Below are positions 9,326 through 18,667 of a DNA stretch of 64,000 nucleotides, in pieces. The notes below the pieces were generated by a model. The model saw only the letters and a list, made by a program, of their open reading frames with translations, was not told where the DNA came from and searched no databases. Each line of letters opens with the position of its first letter. The first letter of the stretch is position 1. A program made the translations under genes and the position numbers. The stretch is from Amazonocrinis nigriterrae CENA67 (GTDB lineage Bacteria; Cyanobacteriota; Cyanobacteriia; Cyanobacteriales; Nostocaceae): contig NZ_JAECZC010000025.1 in assembly GCF_016056305.1 (NCBI RefSeq), forward strand, positions 1-64,000. Reading direction: 5' to 3'.

Positions 9326-11470
9326 ATGTCCAAGCGCTCAACCCCTCGGCAATCTTTACGAACTCGTTACCAAAAATCTGGCTCAACAAAAATAAATCAG
9401 CCGCAACAAGAGCAAAAGCTGCTGCAACCTGTTTTTGAGAAAGCTTGTGATGCGATCGCTGTCACGGATGATCATGGTTGTTTAATCGAGGCGAATGCTG
9501 CTGCTTGCCAACTATTTGGGCTATCACATCAAGCACTTATAGGGCGGATTTTAGCCGATTTTACGGATGGTGAGTTTAACTTTGCACAAGTTCGTTTAAG
9601 TGTGCAAACCAACAGCCAACAAACTGGCGAACTCTACTTGTTGCGTCCCGATGGCAACCACCGAGAGGTAGAATATAGCTTAACCTTGGATGTGGTTCCC
9701 CATCGTCATCTCGTAATTTTGCGAGATATTACTGAACGTAAGGAAGCTGCACAAGATGAGTTATGGTGTCAGCGACAATGGGTTGAGTTGTTTTCGGAAG
9801 TAACCCTGAAAATTCGGCAATCATTGCAGTTAAAGGAAATTCTCCGGGCTACAGTCACAGAAGTGCAACGAATTCTGCAAGCCGATCGCGTGCTGATTTA
9901 TCAAGTCTTCCCCAACGGCACAGGTAAAGCCATTAGCGAAGCCGTTCTTCCAGAATATCCCGCCATCCTCGATTTGGAGTTTCCCGAAGAAGTTTTCCCA
10001 CAAGAATATCAGCAGCTATACGCCCAAGGACGCGTGCGGGCGATCGCCGATGTCCACGATCCAGATGTCGGGTTAGCAGATTGTTTGATAGAGTTCATCG
10101 ACCAATTCGATATCAAAGCCAAGTTGATTGTGCCGATTGTGCAAAATTTGAATTCCCATCAACAGAGTGAATCGAAGTCAGAGAATCAGTTGTGGGGATT
10201 ATTGATTGCTCATCACTGCGATCGCCCCCGCAGGTGGGTGGATTTTGAACTAGAACTGATGCAGCAACTAGCAGACCAAATTAGCATTGCTTTGGCTCAA
10301 GCGCAATTACTGGAAAACTTGGAAGAGGTTGTAGAAATTCGCACTGCTGAACTCAAGGACGTAAACCGCGATCTCCACCAAGAAATTAATGACCGGATGC
10401 AGGCTGAAGCAGCATTGCGGCGCAGTGAAGAACAACTACGCCTGATTACCAATGCCTTGCCGGTACTCATTGCCTATGTGGATAAAGAACAACGATATCG
10501 CTTTAATAACCAAGCCTATGAAGATTGGCTAGGACAGACCCCAGCAGCAATTCACGGTTGTCATCTCAAGGAAGTATGGGGAGAGGACTGTTACCAAAGA
10601 ATGCACAACTATGTGGAAGCAGCTTTATCAGGTCACGTAGTCACCTACGAAAATGAAATCGTATTGAGGGATGGTATCTCCCGTTCAGTGAATGTCACCT
10701 ATATTCCCCATGTTGATGAGCAAAAAACCGTCAAAGGCTTCTTTTCTCTAGCCAGTGATATTAGCGATCGCAAAGCCATTGAAAGGATGAAAGACGAATT
10801 CATCTCCGTAGTCAGCCACGAATTACGGACTCCCCTTACCTCCCTACACAGTGCCTTGAAAATCCTCGCTACGGGGCGATTGGGCACTCTCTCACTAGAT
10901 GGACAGCAAATGCTAGCAATTGCTGATGAAAATACTGAACGGCTAGTGCGCTTGGTGAATAACGTTCTAGATTTGCAGCGCATTGAATCGGGCAAGTTCA
11001 CAATGGAAAAACAAGCCTGCAATGCCGCAGATTTAATGATTCAGGCGACCGAGGCAATGCAACCTATGGCCCAGCAACATGGAGTCACCCTAGCAACAAA
11101 GCCGATAAATATCCAGATTTGGGTAGATTCAGATTATATTGTGCAAGCACTCACTAATTTACTCAGTAATGCTATCAAATTTTCATCACCTGGCGGCACT
11201 GTTTCGTTAAAAGTTGAGTGTTTACAACAATCTCAAGTTTTGTTTTGCGTTCATGATGAGGGACAAGGAATTCCTCAATCCAAACTCGAAAGCATCTTTG
11301 AACGCTTTCAACAAGTTGATTCATCAGATTCGCGCAAAAAAGGAGGCACAGGTTTAGGGCTTGCCATCTGCCGCAAAATTATCGAACAACACGAAGGTAA
11401 AATTTGGGCAGAAAGTACACTAGGGAAAGGCAGTACCTTCTGTTTCACATTGCCAGTGTTGCATGGCTAA
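9326..11470 (+). CDS. rcaE: RcaE-type green/red cyanobacteriochrome histidine kinase
   Basis: Light sensor of type III chromatic acclimation. From Met44 of the longest frame the protein is 714 residues: PAS-like (about 33-140), bilin-binding GAF (about 155-325), PAS (about 365-485), HisKA with His498 in SVVSHELRTP, and an ATPase domain ending in GGTGLGLAICRKI. In the GAF, Cys253 is followed by Leu254 (Cys-Leu, not the common Cys-His). Glu222, Leu254 and Lys266 fall at intervals of 32 and 12, the same as the Glu217/Leu249/Lys261 protochromic triad recalled for RcaE. A single-domain regulator overlaps its 3' end or follows at once, as rcaF follows rcaE. Start choice is uncertain; no clear Shine-Dalgarno. 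Confidence 0.88.
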   Translation: MSKRSTPRQSLRTRYQKSGSTKINQPQQEQKLLQPVFEKACDAIAVTDDHGCLIEANAAACQLFGLSHQALIGRILADFTDGEFNFAQVRLSVQTNSQQTGELYLLRPDGNHREVEYSLTLDVVPHRHLVILRDITERKEAAQDELWCQRQWVELFSEVTLKIRQSLQLKEILRATVTEVQRILQADRVLIYQVFPNGTGKAISEAVLPEYPAILDLEFPEEVFPQEYQQLYAQGRVRAIADVHDPDVGLADCLIEFIDQFDIKAKLIVPIVQNLNSHQQSESKSENQLWGLLIAHHCDRPRRWVDFELELMQQLADQISIALAQAQLLENLEEVVEIRTAELKDVNRDLHQEINDRMQAEAALRRSEEQLRLITNALPVLIAYVDKEQRYRFNNQAYEDWLGQTPAAIHGCHLKEVWGEDCYQRMHNYVEAALSGHVVTYENEIVLRDGISRSVNVTYIPHVDEQKTVKGFFSLASDISDRKAIERMKDEFISVVSHELRTPLTSLHSALKILATGRLGTLSLDGQQMLAIADENTERLVRLVNNVLDLQRIESGKFTMEKQACNAADLMIQATEAMQPMAQQHGVTLATKPINIQIWVDSDYIVQALTNLLSNAIKFSSPGGTVSLKVECLQQSQVLFCVHDEGQGIPQSKLESIFERFQQVDSSDSRKKGGTGLGLAICRKIIEQHEGKIWAESTLGKGSTFCFTLPVLHG

Positions 11471-11483
11471 GAGACAGGTTTCT

Positions 11484-11870
11484 ATGGTTAGCAAACGAAT
11501 TTTGATTATTGATGACGAAGAAAGCATTCAAACGGTGGTGCAATTTGGTATCCGTATGGCAGCAGGTTGGGAAGTATTTACTGCCAGTTCAGGGCCCAAA
11601 GGCATTCAAACTGCCCAAACCGAACAACCTGATGTTATTCTTTTGGATGTGATGATGCCCGATATGGATGGTATCGCTACTTTTAAAGCACTCCAGTCAC
11701 ATCCTGAAACTGAACACATCCCAGTGATTTTTCTAACGGCTAAAGCACAGACATCAGAAAAGCGTCAATTTCATGATTTGGGCGTGAGTGGTGTGATTAC
11801 CAAACCCTTCAACTCTCTTGACCTACCTGATCAAATTGCCAAGATTCTCCATTGGCAACTCCAAAGTTGA
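11484..11870 (+). CDS. rcaF: Single-domain response regulator RcaF
   Basis: CheY-like receiver of 128 residues with no output domain, expected to relay phosphate from RcaE to RcaC. It shows the acidic pair in ILIIDDEES, the phospho-acceptor Asp in DVILLDVMMPDMDG, the conserved Thr region IPVIFLTAKAQ and the Lys of TKPFNS. An earlier in-frame ATG at 11463 overlaps the end of rcaE by 8 bp; either start implies translational coupling to the kinase. The name rests on domain type and on its place directly after rcaE, upstream of rcaC. Confidence 0.84.
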   Translation: MVSKRILIIDDEESIQTVVQFGIRMAAGWEVFTASSGPKGIQTAQTEQPDVILLDVMMPDMDGIATFKALQSHPETEHIPVIFLTAKAQTSEKRQFHDLGVSGVITKPFNSLDLPDQIAKILHWQLQS

Positions 11871-11924
11871 AGGCAAAAAGCACAAGTACTACCCTTTCAC
11901 TTTAATATCTAACCGGACATGATA

Positions 11925-13118
11925 TTAAAACCGAAAAACCCCATTTAATTTTCTTTTCAGAACTACACCCGTGCCTAGAGTACCTAAAGCTAATAGACCT
12001 AATGTGGAAGTAGATTCGGGAATTGATTCTAAAACTGGGTCGGCACGAAAAACACCAGTGATAGTATTACCAGCGTCATCTAAATACTCAGCATAGAACG
12101 AGATTTGACCTGAATTATTTAGACCACCGCTGAAAAAAAGATTTGTCACTGTGCCGCCTAAAAGAGAGTCTCCGATGCCAATCACTTTATCTGCAACAGG
12201 GTCTGAACCTGTGAAGATGCCGTCGGCAAAAACATTTTCTGACCCATCACGTAATTGTCCATTGAAAGCTACTTGATTATTGTCATTAATTGCAAGCCTA
12301 AAAAATCTGCTAAACAAGCCACTGGTGTCAGCAACAGTGGTAATTGTTTCACCATCTCCTGTAAATATCCCTTGTTCCCCGTTCTCTAGAGAAGCACTAA
12401 ATATTACTGTTTCGCTATTATTTATATCAAACTCAGCAAATCCACCTGAGAAGAAACTAGTATTATCAACGATAGTTGTAATTGACCCATCTTTGCTCGT
12501 GAATACACCTTGTCTTCCATCTTTTAACTCAGCTTCAAAAGCTACTACATTAGCGTCGTTAATCACAGGTTCTTGGCTAAAAAATTGAAATGGGCCACTA
12601 GTGTCCACGATAGTTTTCAGAGGGCCACCATTGCCAGTAACAATCGCGTCGAAAGTCCTGAAAACCAATGTGCCACTATCATTGAAGGCGTTGCTTGATA
12701 AGTTAACCGTAAACAAATTATCACTTGGTCTTGCAACAGTGGTGACACTTTTACCATTACTTATGAACAGTCCTTCTTGAGGCAAGGTGTTATTTGCAAA
12801 TGCTACTGTACCGCTGTTGTTAATTGCAATACCATTAATAGTATTATATCCTAAATTAAAGTTAACAACAGTAGTAACCGCTCCGCCATTGCTAGTAAAA
12901 ATTCCTGTACTTGATAAGCCAAAATCATCTGCTCCTCCGGCAGCAAAAGCCACTGTGCCATTATCATTGATTGGGCCACCACCAACATATCGGAAGTCTC
13001 TACTGTCAGCGATTTTTGTAAAAGTAAAGTTGCCAGCTTGTGCCGAGTTGATGTTTATTGTTACTAGACTTAGGAAAGTACCAGCTAGAACAGCTAAAAG
13101 TTTTGGACAAGTACTCAT
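11925..13118 (-). CDS. PEP-CTERM-type exported protein with about six beta repeats
   Basis: A 397-residue exported protein. Residues 1-28 form a signal peptide (LLAVLAGTFLSLV...AQA). The middle has about six units of roughly 48 residues with the pattern G-hydrophobic-FT-S/G-G-x-T-x-TTVV ... IN-D/N-S/N-G-T-VAF. The C terminus (IPESTSTLGLLALGTLGTGVVLKRK) has the hydrophobic helix and basic tail of PEP-CTERM sorting signals, with PES in place of PEP. It would be cleaved by an exosortase or held at the cell surface. The gene lies antisense between rcaF and rcaC. Function unknown; a role in light response is not shown. Confidence 0.75.
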   Translation of the reverse strand: MSTCPKLLAVLAGTFLSLVTININSAQAGNFTFTKIADSRDFRYVGGGPINDNGTVAFAAGGADDFGLSSTGIFTSNGGAVTTVVNFNLGYNTINGIAINNSGTVAFANNTLPQEGLFISNGKSVTTVARPSDNLFTVNLSSNAFNDSGTLVFRTFDAIVTGNGGPLKTIVDTSGPFQFFSQEPVINDANVVAFEAELKDGRQGVFTSKDGSITTIVDNTSFFSGGFAEFDINNSETVIFSASLENGEQGIFTGDGETITTVADTSGLFSRFFRLAINDNNQVAFNGQLRDGSENVFADGIFTGSDPVADKVIGIGDSLLGGTVTNLFFSGGLNNSGQISFYAEYLDDAGNTITGVFRADPVLESIPESTSTLGLLALGTLGTGVVLKRKLNGVFRF

Positions 13119-13812
13119 GTCACTATTTACTTAGTGTGCTACTTGATTGATGAATTAATTACTATTAGTCTAAAATTAGAGATCATCAAAGAAATTAAAG
13201 TTTTAATAAAGTAATTGTAAATTTTAGTCAGATGAAATAAATTTTTTAATAAAAATGAAGAGTTAATTCAACTTACTATTTTTTTGAATGTTTCAATATC
13301 ATTTTTGGTCAAGTTAGTAAATCAATAAAGTCTGCTATGCAATTTTTATTTACAATATGTCCTATTTAAGAGATTCCGTAATTTTCTAAAATCTTGCTAC
13401 ACCAACAATGTATGAGTTTTTACATCTTTATTCAGCTTCACAGTTGCCTGCGGAATAACCAAGGTCATCTTTCTGTGTTTTTGCGTGATTATCTGTAGTC
13501 AACTAAAAGAAAAATGGCAAAAATTAAACATAGCCAATGTCTCTAAGTACAAATGAACTTACTAGGTTGAGTAGGCGATCGCACTTTTAATCGCCTTATA
13601 TCTCAATTTAGTTAGTATTCCGCGCTCAAATTTAATCAGAAACTTGAACTCCAAACAGCGTCAGACAAAAATTAACATCTAAAATTTCATATAATAGCAA
13701 GCCACTACTGTTACGCTAGACGCACCCTGCTTAGCTAACGAACTTCTGCCTTACACGCCCAGACAGTTCAACTTACCCACCCACAAGGCGATGAAGTTTC
13801 CCGGATGTGACT
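13119..13812. other. rcaC upstream region, no gene
   Basis: AT-rich spacer of about 690 bp between the PEP-CTERM gene (divergent) and rcaC. One HIP1-type gcgatcgc is at about 13575. No reading frame, L box or hairpin that I can support. Confidence 0.4.
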
Positions 13813-15828
13813 ATGAAAATATTACTTGTAGAAGATGATGAGTCACTAATTGCCGTTTTGACGAAGAGCTTATTAGCACATCACTATGTTGTAGATACCG
13901 TCAAAGATGGCGAGATGGGTTGGAATTATGGTTCAACATTTGAGTATGACCTGATGGTGTTGGACATTATGTTGCCTAAGTTGGATGGCATTAGTTTATG
14001 CCAGCGCTTCCGGGCAGAAGGATACACCACACCAATTTTATTATTAACGGCTCAGGATACAAGCACCACTAAAGTCAAGGGATTAGATGCAGGCGCAGAT
14101 GACTATGTGGTCAAGCCGTTTGATGGCTTAGAATTAATCGCCCGGATTCGGGCATTACTGCGACGCACCAGCGTTAATCCCTTACCTTTACTTACTTGGG
14201 GGGATTTATTTTTAAACCCTAGCACTTGTGAAGTCACTTACAACAGCCAACCCCTAATTCTCACAACCCAAGAATATAGGTTACTAGAACTCCTGCTTTG
14301 GGATAGTCAGCATGTATTTAGTACCACCGAGATTTTAGACCGATTATGGTCTTCAGAGGAATTTCCCGCTGAGGCAACGGTACGCTCCCATATCCGCCGA
14401 TTACGTCATAAACTTGTAGCAGCAGGTGCGCCTTTTGATTTCATTGCCACAGTGCATGGACGCGGGTATTACCTGAAAGCACCCGGACAGGAAGCAAGAC
14501 TCCAGCCTCCAGAAAGCCCTCGGCAAATCTATCCTTGTGTTGAGTGGCAAAGACAATTGCCTGCTGACTGGGAAGTGGAGATAACAGCAAAACAAGACAG
14601 TGGGGAGATCAGGGAGAATAAGCAAGACCCAATGCCCCATGCTATATGCGATCGCCACCCAGAACAGCAAGCACAATACCTAAAATTCCTCAATGAGACC
14701 TGGGTGACCACCAGACCAAAAAGCCTGGAACAATTAACAGTGCTATCTCAGGCACTGAAAGACTTACAAGCTGATTCACTCAACTGTCAACTTCAAGAAC
14801 AAGCTCAACATATTGCTCACAAACTAGCGGGAACTCTGGGAACTTTTGGACTGACAAAGGGAATGCAGATAGCACGCAAACTGGAAGATTTGCTCAATAG
14901 TTACAAACCTTTGCAAATACAACAGGCGGCCCTGATGGAGACTTTAGTAAGCGCCCTACAACAGGAAATTTACAACAACACCTCGATCCAGAGCAATCAG
15001 TCACTCTCTTTTGCTTCACCTCAGCCTTTGCTGTCAAGCGACTCACCCCAAGACCCTGGTTCACCGCTGTTGTTGATTGTAGTTCCAGATCCCAACTTCA
15101 CCGAATCCCTGACAAATGTAGCGGCAAGTTATCAGATTCGTACAGCGATCGCACCGACGATTGAGGCCGCTACAACCTGGTTAAACTCTACATCCTATCC
15201 TCAGGCCATTCTGCTCCAACTACCCTCAGTTAAATCTGGGTGTGAGACCACAGACTTTCTAGAATGGTTGCAAATGCTGTCACAGCATCACCTCAACCTG
15301 CCGATTTTTGTTGTCGGCGATCGCAGCAACTTGACAGACCGACTGGAAGTAGTGCGTCATGGAGGGAAACTCTTCTGGGAACCCTCCATTGCTCCTCAAC
15401 AAGCGATCGCTGCTGTCATGCAACTGCTGAGTGGGTCAGATATGCAAGCGAAAGTGATGATTGTAGATGACGATCAAGATTGGTTGCGAACACTACCAAT
15501 GTTGCTCAATCCTTGGGGATTTAAAGTCACTACCCTCGCAGAACCTCAGCAATTCTGGACAGTGCTACAAGCTGTAAACCCCGATGTGCTGGTTTTAGAT
15601 GTAAATATGCCGCAGATCAATGGTTTTGAATTATGCCAGGTAGTACGCAGCGATCCGCGTTGGCGACAGTTACCCATTTTATTTTTGAGCGTGCTGAGCG
15701 ATGCAAAAACCCAGAATCAAGCTTTTAACCTAGGTGCTGATGACTACTTGTGCAAACCAGTGATCGCTGTAGACCTTGCTAACCGCATCCGTAACCGCCT
15801 TCAGCGAGTGCGAGCATGGGCAAGTTGA
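13813..15828 (+). CDS. rcaC: RcaC, multidomain response regulator of chromatic acclimation
   Basis: DNA-binding regulator that binds L boxes and activates red-light genes. From the ATG at 13813 the protein is 671 residues: receiver with Asp51 (LDIMLPK), OmpR-type winged helix (about 125-222, ending VHGRGYYLK), a histidine phosphotransfer domain with His336 (AHKLAG), a degenerate receiver-like segment (about 418-540) lacking the acidic pocket, and a C-terminal receiver with Asp596 (LDVNMPQ). RcaC of F. diplosiphon is recalled to use Asp51, His316 and Asp576; the His and second Asp here are both shifted by exactly 20. A GTG at 13807 is an alternative start. Two perfect L boxes lie within 5 kb downstream. 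Confidence 0.9.
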   Translation: MKILLVEDDESLIAVLTKSLLAHHYVVDTVKDGEMGWNYGSTFEYDLMVLDIMLPKLDGISLCQRFRAEGYTTPILLLTAQDTSTTKVKGLDAGADDYVVKPFDGLELIARIRALLRRTSVNPLPLLTWGDLFLNPSTCEVTYNSQPLILTTQEYRLLELLLWDSQHVFSTTEILDRLWSSEEFPAEATVRSHIRRLRHKLVAAGAPFDFIATVHGRGYYLKAPGQEARLQPPESPRQIYPCVEWQRQLPADWEVEITAKQDSGEIRENKQDPMPHAICDRHPEQQAQYLKFLNETWVTTRPKSLEQLTVLSQALKDLQADSLNCQLQEQAQHIAHKLAGTLGTFGLTKGMQIARKLEDLLNSYKPLQIQQAALMETLVSALQQEIYNNTSIQSNQSLSFASPQPLLSSDSPQDPGSPLLLIVVPDPNFTESLTNVAASYQIRTAIAPTIEAATTWLNSTSYPQAILLQLPSVKSGCETTDFLEWLQMLSQHHLNLPIFVVGDRSNLTDRLEVVRHGGKLFWEPSIAPQQAIAAVMQLLSGSDMQAKVMIVDDDQDWLRTLPMLLNPWGFKVTTLAEPQQFWTVLQAVNPDVLVLDVNMPQINGFELCQVVRSDPRWRQLPILFLSVLSDAKTQNQAFNLGADDYLCKPVIAVDLANRIRNRLQRVRAWAS

Positions 15829-15973
15829 CCAAAACTAGGTGTGGGGGAGCCAGCCACACTGTCTCACACCCACAAGAGCCTGCGACAACAGCGCTTTGAA
15901 ATTTGCCCCACTCTACTAGGTAGAGGTAGGGGGATTCGGCAGTTTTGGGTAAAATGTTTTTCGTAATTTTTAC

Positions 15974-16192
15974 TTATCTGCCGTCTGGTGCGCTTCCTCG
16001 ATCATCAATAGAAATTTCTGGACGTAAAATCTCACCTAGACGATCCCAGTGATCTTCTGTGGGCGCTTCCAACCGAATTTTCCATGCCCGCTCATCTTCT
16101 ATGTCGGGAAAAATACGAGTAGCGATCGCGTTTTGCTCATCGTCTCGCAATTTATCAAACTCTGGGATCAAATGCTGAAGTAGTTCAGTCAT
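15974..16192 (-). CDS. Small antitoxin-like protein
   Basis: A 72-residue acidic protein (TELLQHLIPEFDKLRDDEQNAIATRIFPDIEDERAW). The pattern of LP/LRDDEQ-AIA--I--DIEDE-W is common in short cyanobacterial proteins that often act as antitoxins beside PIN or RelE toxins. No toxin gene is adjacent; the neighbours are rcaC and a methyltransferase. It may be an orphan. Family assignment is by pattern only. Confidence 0.55.
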   Translation of the reverse strand: MTELLQHLIPEFDKLRDDEQNAIATRIFPDIEDERAWKIRLEAPTEDHWDRLGEILRPEISIDDRGSAPDGR

Positions 16193-16467
16193 GATTTCAA
16201 TACGTGGATAATCCTTTACGTCGCATGATAGCTGATAGACAAGCTATCTGTCTGGTTTGACACTCCCAAAATTTTTAATTAGGGGATTCAAGGCTGCATA
16301 CCCTCTGGACAGAACGACTTGGACAGCGAGGGGCGACATCTCTATCGGTCACTGAGCCGCAATTATTGCAATGGTGGGTAAACTCTGACAAATCTTTTTT
16401 ACCTGTTTCATGCCCAAAATTAAGACAAATAATGATCTTTTAGCAACAGATTGCAGGAGATTTATCA

Positions 16468-17130
16468 ATGCAAAGAGTTCTTGAACCAGAAGTGATGGAT
16501 ACGTCGGAAGAAGCTATTGAGTACGACGCGATGGACTTCACAGAAGTCAATACCGCATTTGCACAACGTGCTATGGAGTTGGGGCCACAATCTGGTCTCA
16601 TTCTTGACGCAGGTACAGGTACTGCCCGCATTCCAATCTTAATTTGCCAGCAGTGTCCACAGTTGCGGATTATCGGCAACGACTTGTCAAAGAACATGCT
16701 GCTCATTGGTTCAAAGAATGTAGATCAGGCTGGTTTGCAAAACCAGATCTCTCTGGAATTAGGCGATTCTAAACAACTTCCTTATCAGGATGGGCAATTC
16801 GATATGGTCATCTCGAATAGTATCGTTCACCATTTGCCTGATCCATTGCCCTTCTTTCTGGAAGTCAAACGAGTGCTGAAGCCAAACGGAGCAATTTTCA
16901 TCCGCGATTTAATTCGACCCGACAATGAAGCAACAATGAATGCCTTTGTTGAAAAGATTGGTCAAGAATCAGGCTACGACGAGCGCCAGAATATGTTGTT
17001 ACGAGATTCTCTACATGCAGCCTTTAGGCTCGATGAAGTGAATGAACTTGTGCAAAAGGCTGGTCTGGAGGGGGTGAAAGTTTATCAATCATCCGATCTA
17101 CATTGGACAGCGGAAAGAAAATACCAGTAG
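16468..17130 (+). CDS. Class I SAM-dependent methyltransferase
   Basis: A 220-residue methyltransferase of the UbiE/type-11 kind. Motif I is ILDAGTGTARIPI (about residues 47-59), the acidic residue after strand 2 is in IIGNDLSKNML, and motif post-I/II is GQFDMVISNSIVHHLPDP (about 110-127), followed by FIRDLIRP. An AGGAG sits about 10 nt before the ATG. It lies between rcaC and pcyA on the same strand. The substrate cannot be told; a link to bilin or quinone chemistry would be speculation. Confidence 0.82.
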   Translation: MQRVLEPEVMDTSEEAIEYDAMDFTEVNTAFAQRAMELGPQSGLILDAGTGTARIPILICQQCPQLRIIGNDLSKNMLLIGSKNVDQAGLQNQISLELGDSKQLPYQDGQFDMVISNSIVHHLPDPLPFFLEVKRVLKPNGAIFIRDLIRPDNEATMNAFVEKIGQESGYDERQNMLLRDSLHAAFRLDEVNELVQKAGLEGVKVYQSSDLHWTAERKYQ

Positions 17131-17391
17131 CCTCTTGAGCATTACACTAGAACTTACACACTGTACAAAGAAACCGTAATGTGTATCACGATATTTAGTC
17201 GTTTCAAGCGCTTTGCATAACCCTGATTTATTCGCATATTTGCGATCGCTGGGTGCTAAAAATGGCTGAAATAATCAAATTTTACATAGTACTTGTGTAC
17301 AATGCGTAAGCCATAACACTGCTTGACGACTCGTAAAATGTGCTTTTGGCTTGACTGTGTTTGGTGCAAAGTAGATTATCGTCAACTGAGA

Positions 17392-17409
17392 TTGCACAGA
17401 TTTTGCACA
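17392..17409 (+). promoter_or_regulatory. Perfect L box upstream of pcyA
   Basis: TTGCACA-GATT-TTGCACA, an exact match to TTGCACA-N4-TTGCACA, the RcaC-binding direct repeat known from F. diplosiphon red-light genes. It ends 49 bp before the pcyA start codon, so it lies very near the promoter. The rest of 17131-17458 holds no gene. Confidence 0.9.
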
Positions 17410-17458
17410 AACCATAGGCCAATGTAGGGTATCAAGAGTTTATTTTGGATGGAAACCT

Positions 17459-18199
17459 ATGACTAAGTTTATGCAAACATCACTGCGATCGCGTCAGCAT
17501 TCCCTAATTCACAAACTAGCAAATTGCATTGAAGAAACTTGGCAAACTTACCTGGATTTATCTCCATATCAAGTTCCAGAAGATTTAGGTTATGTTGAAG
17601 GTTGCCTAGAAGGAGAGCGGCTAGTGATTGAAAATCATTGCTACCAGACACCGCAGTTTCGCAAGCTTCATTTGGAACTAGCTCAGGTAGGTAATTCCCT
17701 GGATATCCTTCACTGCGTGATGTTTCCTAATCCGGAATATGCTTTACCAATTTTTGGAGCAGATTTAGTGGGAGGGCGAGACAGCATCAGTGCTGCGATC
17801 GCTGATTTATCTCCCATCGCTAGCGATCGCTCACTGCCAAAAAACTACCAGACAGCTTTATCAAGCTTACCTGTTATCCAGTTTGCTCAACCACGTGCTT
17901 TGCCTCAGTGGGCTGATATTTTTTCAGAATTTTGTCTGTTTGTCCGCCCAATCGGTACGCCAGAAGAAGAGGCTTTTCTCACGCGAGTTCGAGAATTTTT
18001 AACCTTACATTGCCAAATTGCCAGTACAACAACTCCTTTAATTTCGCGCCTTGAAGTAGCCAAGGTACTCGCAGGACAACGATATTACTGTACAAAACAG
18101 CAACAGAATGATAAAACTCGCCGGGTTCTAGAAAAATCCTTTGGATCAGAATGGACAGAACATTATATGTCTACCATGCTTTTTGACTGTGTTGCCTGA
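17459..18199 (+). CDS. pcyA: Phycocyanobilin:ferredoxin oxidoreductase
   Basis: Ferredoxin-dependent bilin reductase that converts biliverdin IX-alpha to phycocyanobilin, the chromophore of phycocyanin and of RcaE itself. The 246 residues carry the PcyA core: Glu73 (LHLELAQVG), His85 (DILHCVMFPNP) and Asp102 (FGADLVGG), matching Glu76, His88 and Asp105 of the Synechocystis enzyme. The C-terminal YMSTMLFDCV is typical. A perfect L box lies 49 bp upstream, predicting activation by RcaC in red light together with phycocyanin. The cpcBACD operon follows on the same strand. Confidence 0.95.
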   Translation: MTKFMQTSLRSRQHSLIHKLANCIEETWQTYLDLSPYQVPEDLGYVEGCLEGERLVIENHCYQTPQFRKLHLELAQVGNSLDILHCVMFPNPEYALPIFGADLVGGRDSISAAIADLSPIASDRSLPKNYQTALSSLPVIQFAQPRALPQWADIFSEFCLFVRPIGTPEEEAFLTRVREFLTLHCQIASTTTPLISRLEVAKVLAGQRYYCTKQQQNDKTRRVLEKSFGSEWTEHYMSTMLFDCVA

Positions 18200-18354
18200 T
18201 ACTAATTTGAGATTTGTCCTTTGTCATCAGCCCTTTGTCAAAGGGTAGGGAGGTTCCCTCGTTGAGTGCAACTGGCGTTCAACACAATTAAGTAGAACAG
18301 TTTAGCTTTATCCTTAATATTTCTTAATTGATTTTATGAACCATGTTTTTCAAA

Positions 18355-18372
18355 TTGCACAAGATTTGCACA
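18355..18372 (+). promoter_or_regulatory. Perfect L box upstream of cpcBACD
   Basis: TTGCACA-AGAT-TTGCACA, an exact TTGCACA-N4-TTGCACA repeat, 295 bp before the cpcB start codon. A long leader between promoter and cpcB is plausible for phycocyanin operons. This placement matches the red-light-induced cpc2 operon type. The rest of 18200-18667 holds no gene. Confidence 0.9.
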
Positions 18373-18667
18373 AACAGATTGCTTTAATCAAAGGTGGTTC
18401 ATAAGGCACTGAATCCTTGACTATTAGGTCGGGTCGGGATTCAGATTTCTCTCACTCCATGAATATGGAGAATTGATTGCTCTAGATATCTCTGAAATTT
18501 TTGGGCTGTGCAGTAGGTTGTTCATCGACAAACAGCGTTAGAGGCTGAACTCTCCTTGTATTCCCTCAAAAAGCTTCGTTTGCTTGTTCATCATAACTCA
18601 CAGCTCAATTTACTCATCAAGTAAGCCTTTGAGCCGCCTATTTTATTTTAAAACAGGAGATTCTCAA

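Noticed and set aside
18584-18667. N-terminal extension of cpcB by 28 residues
   Set aside because: The ATG at 18668 has the ribosome site and the family-standard start MLDAF.
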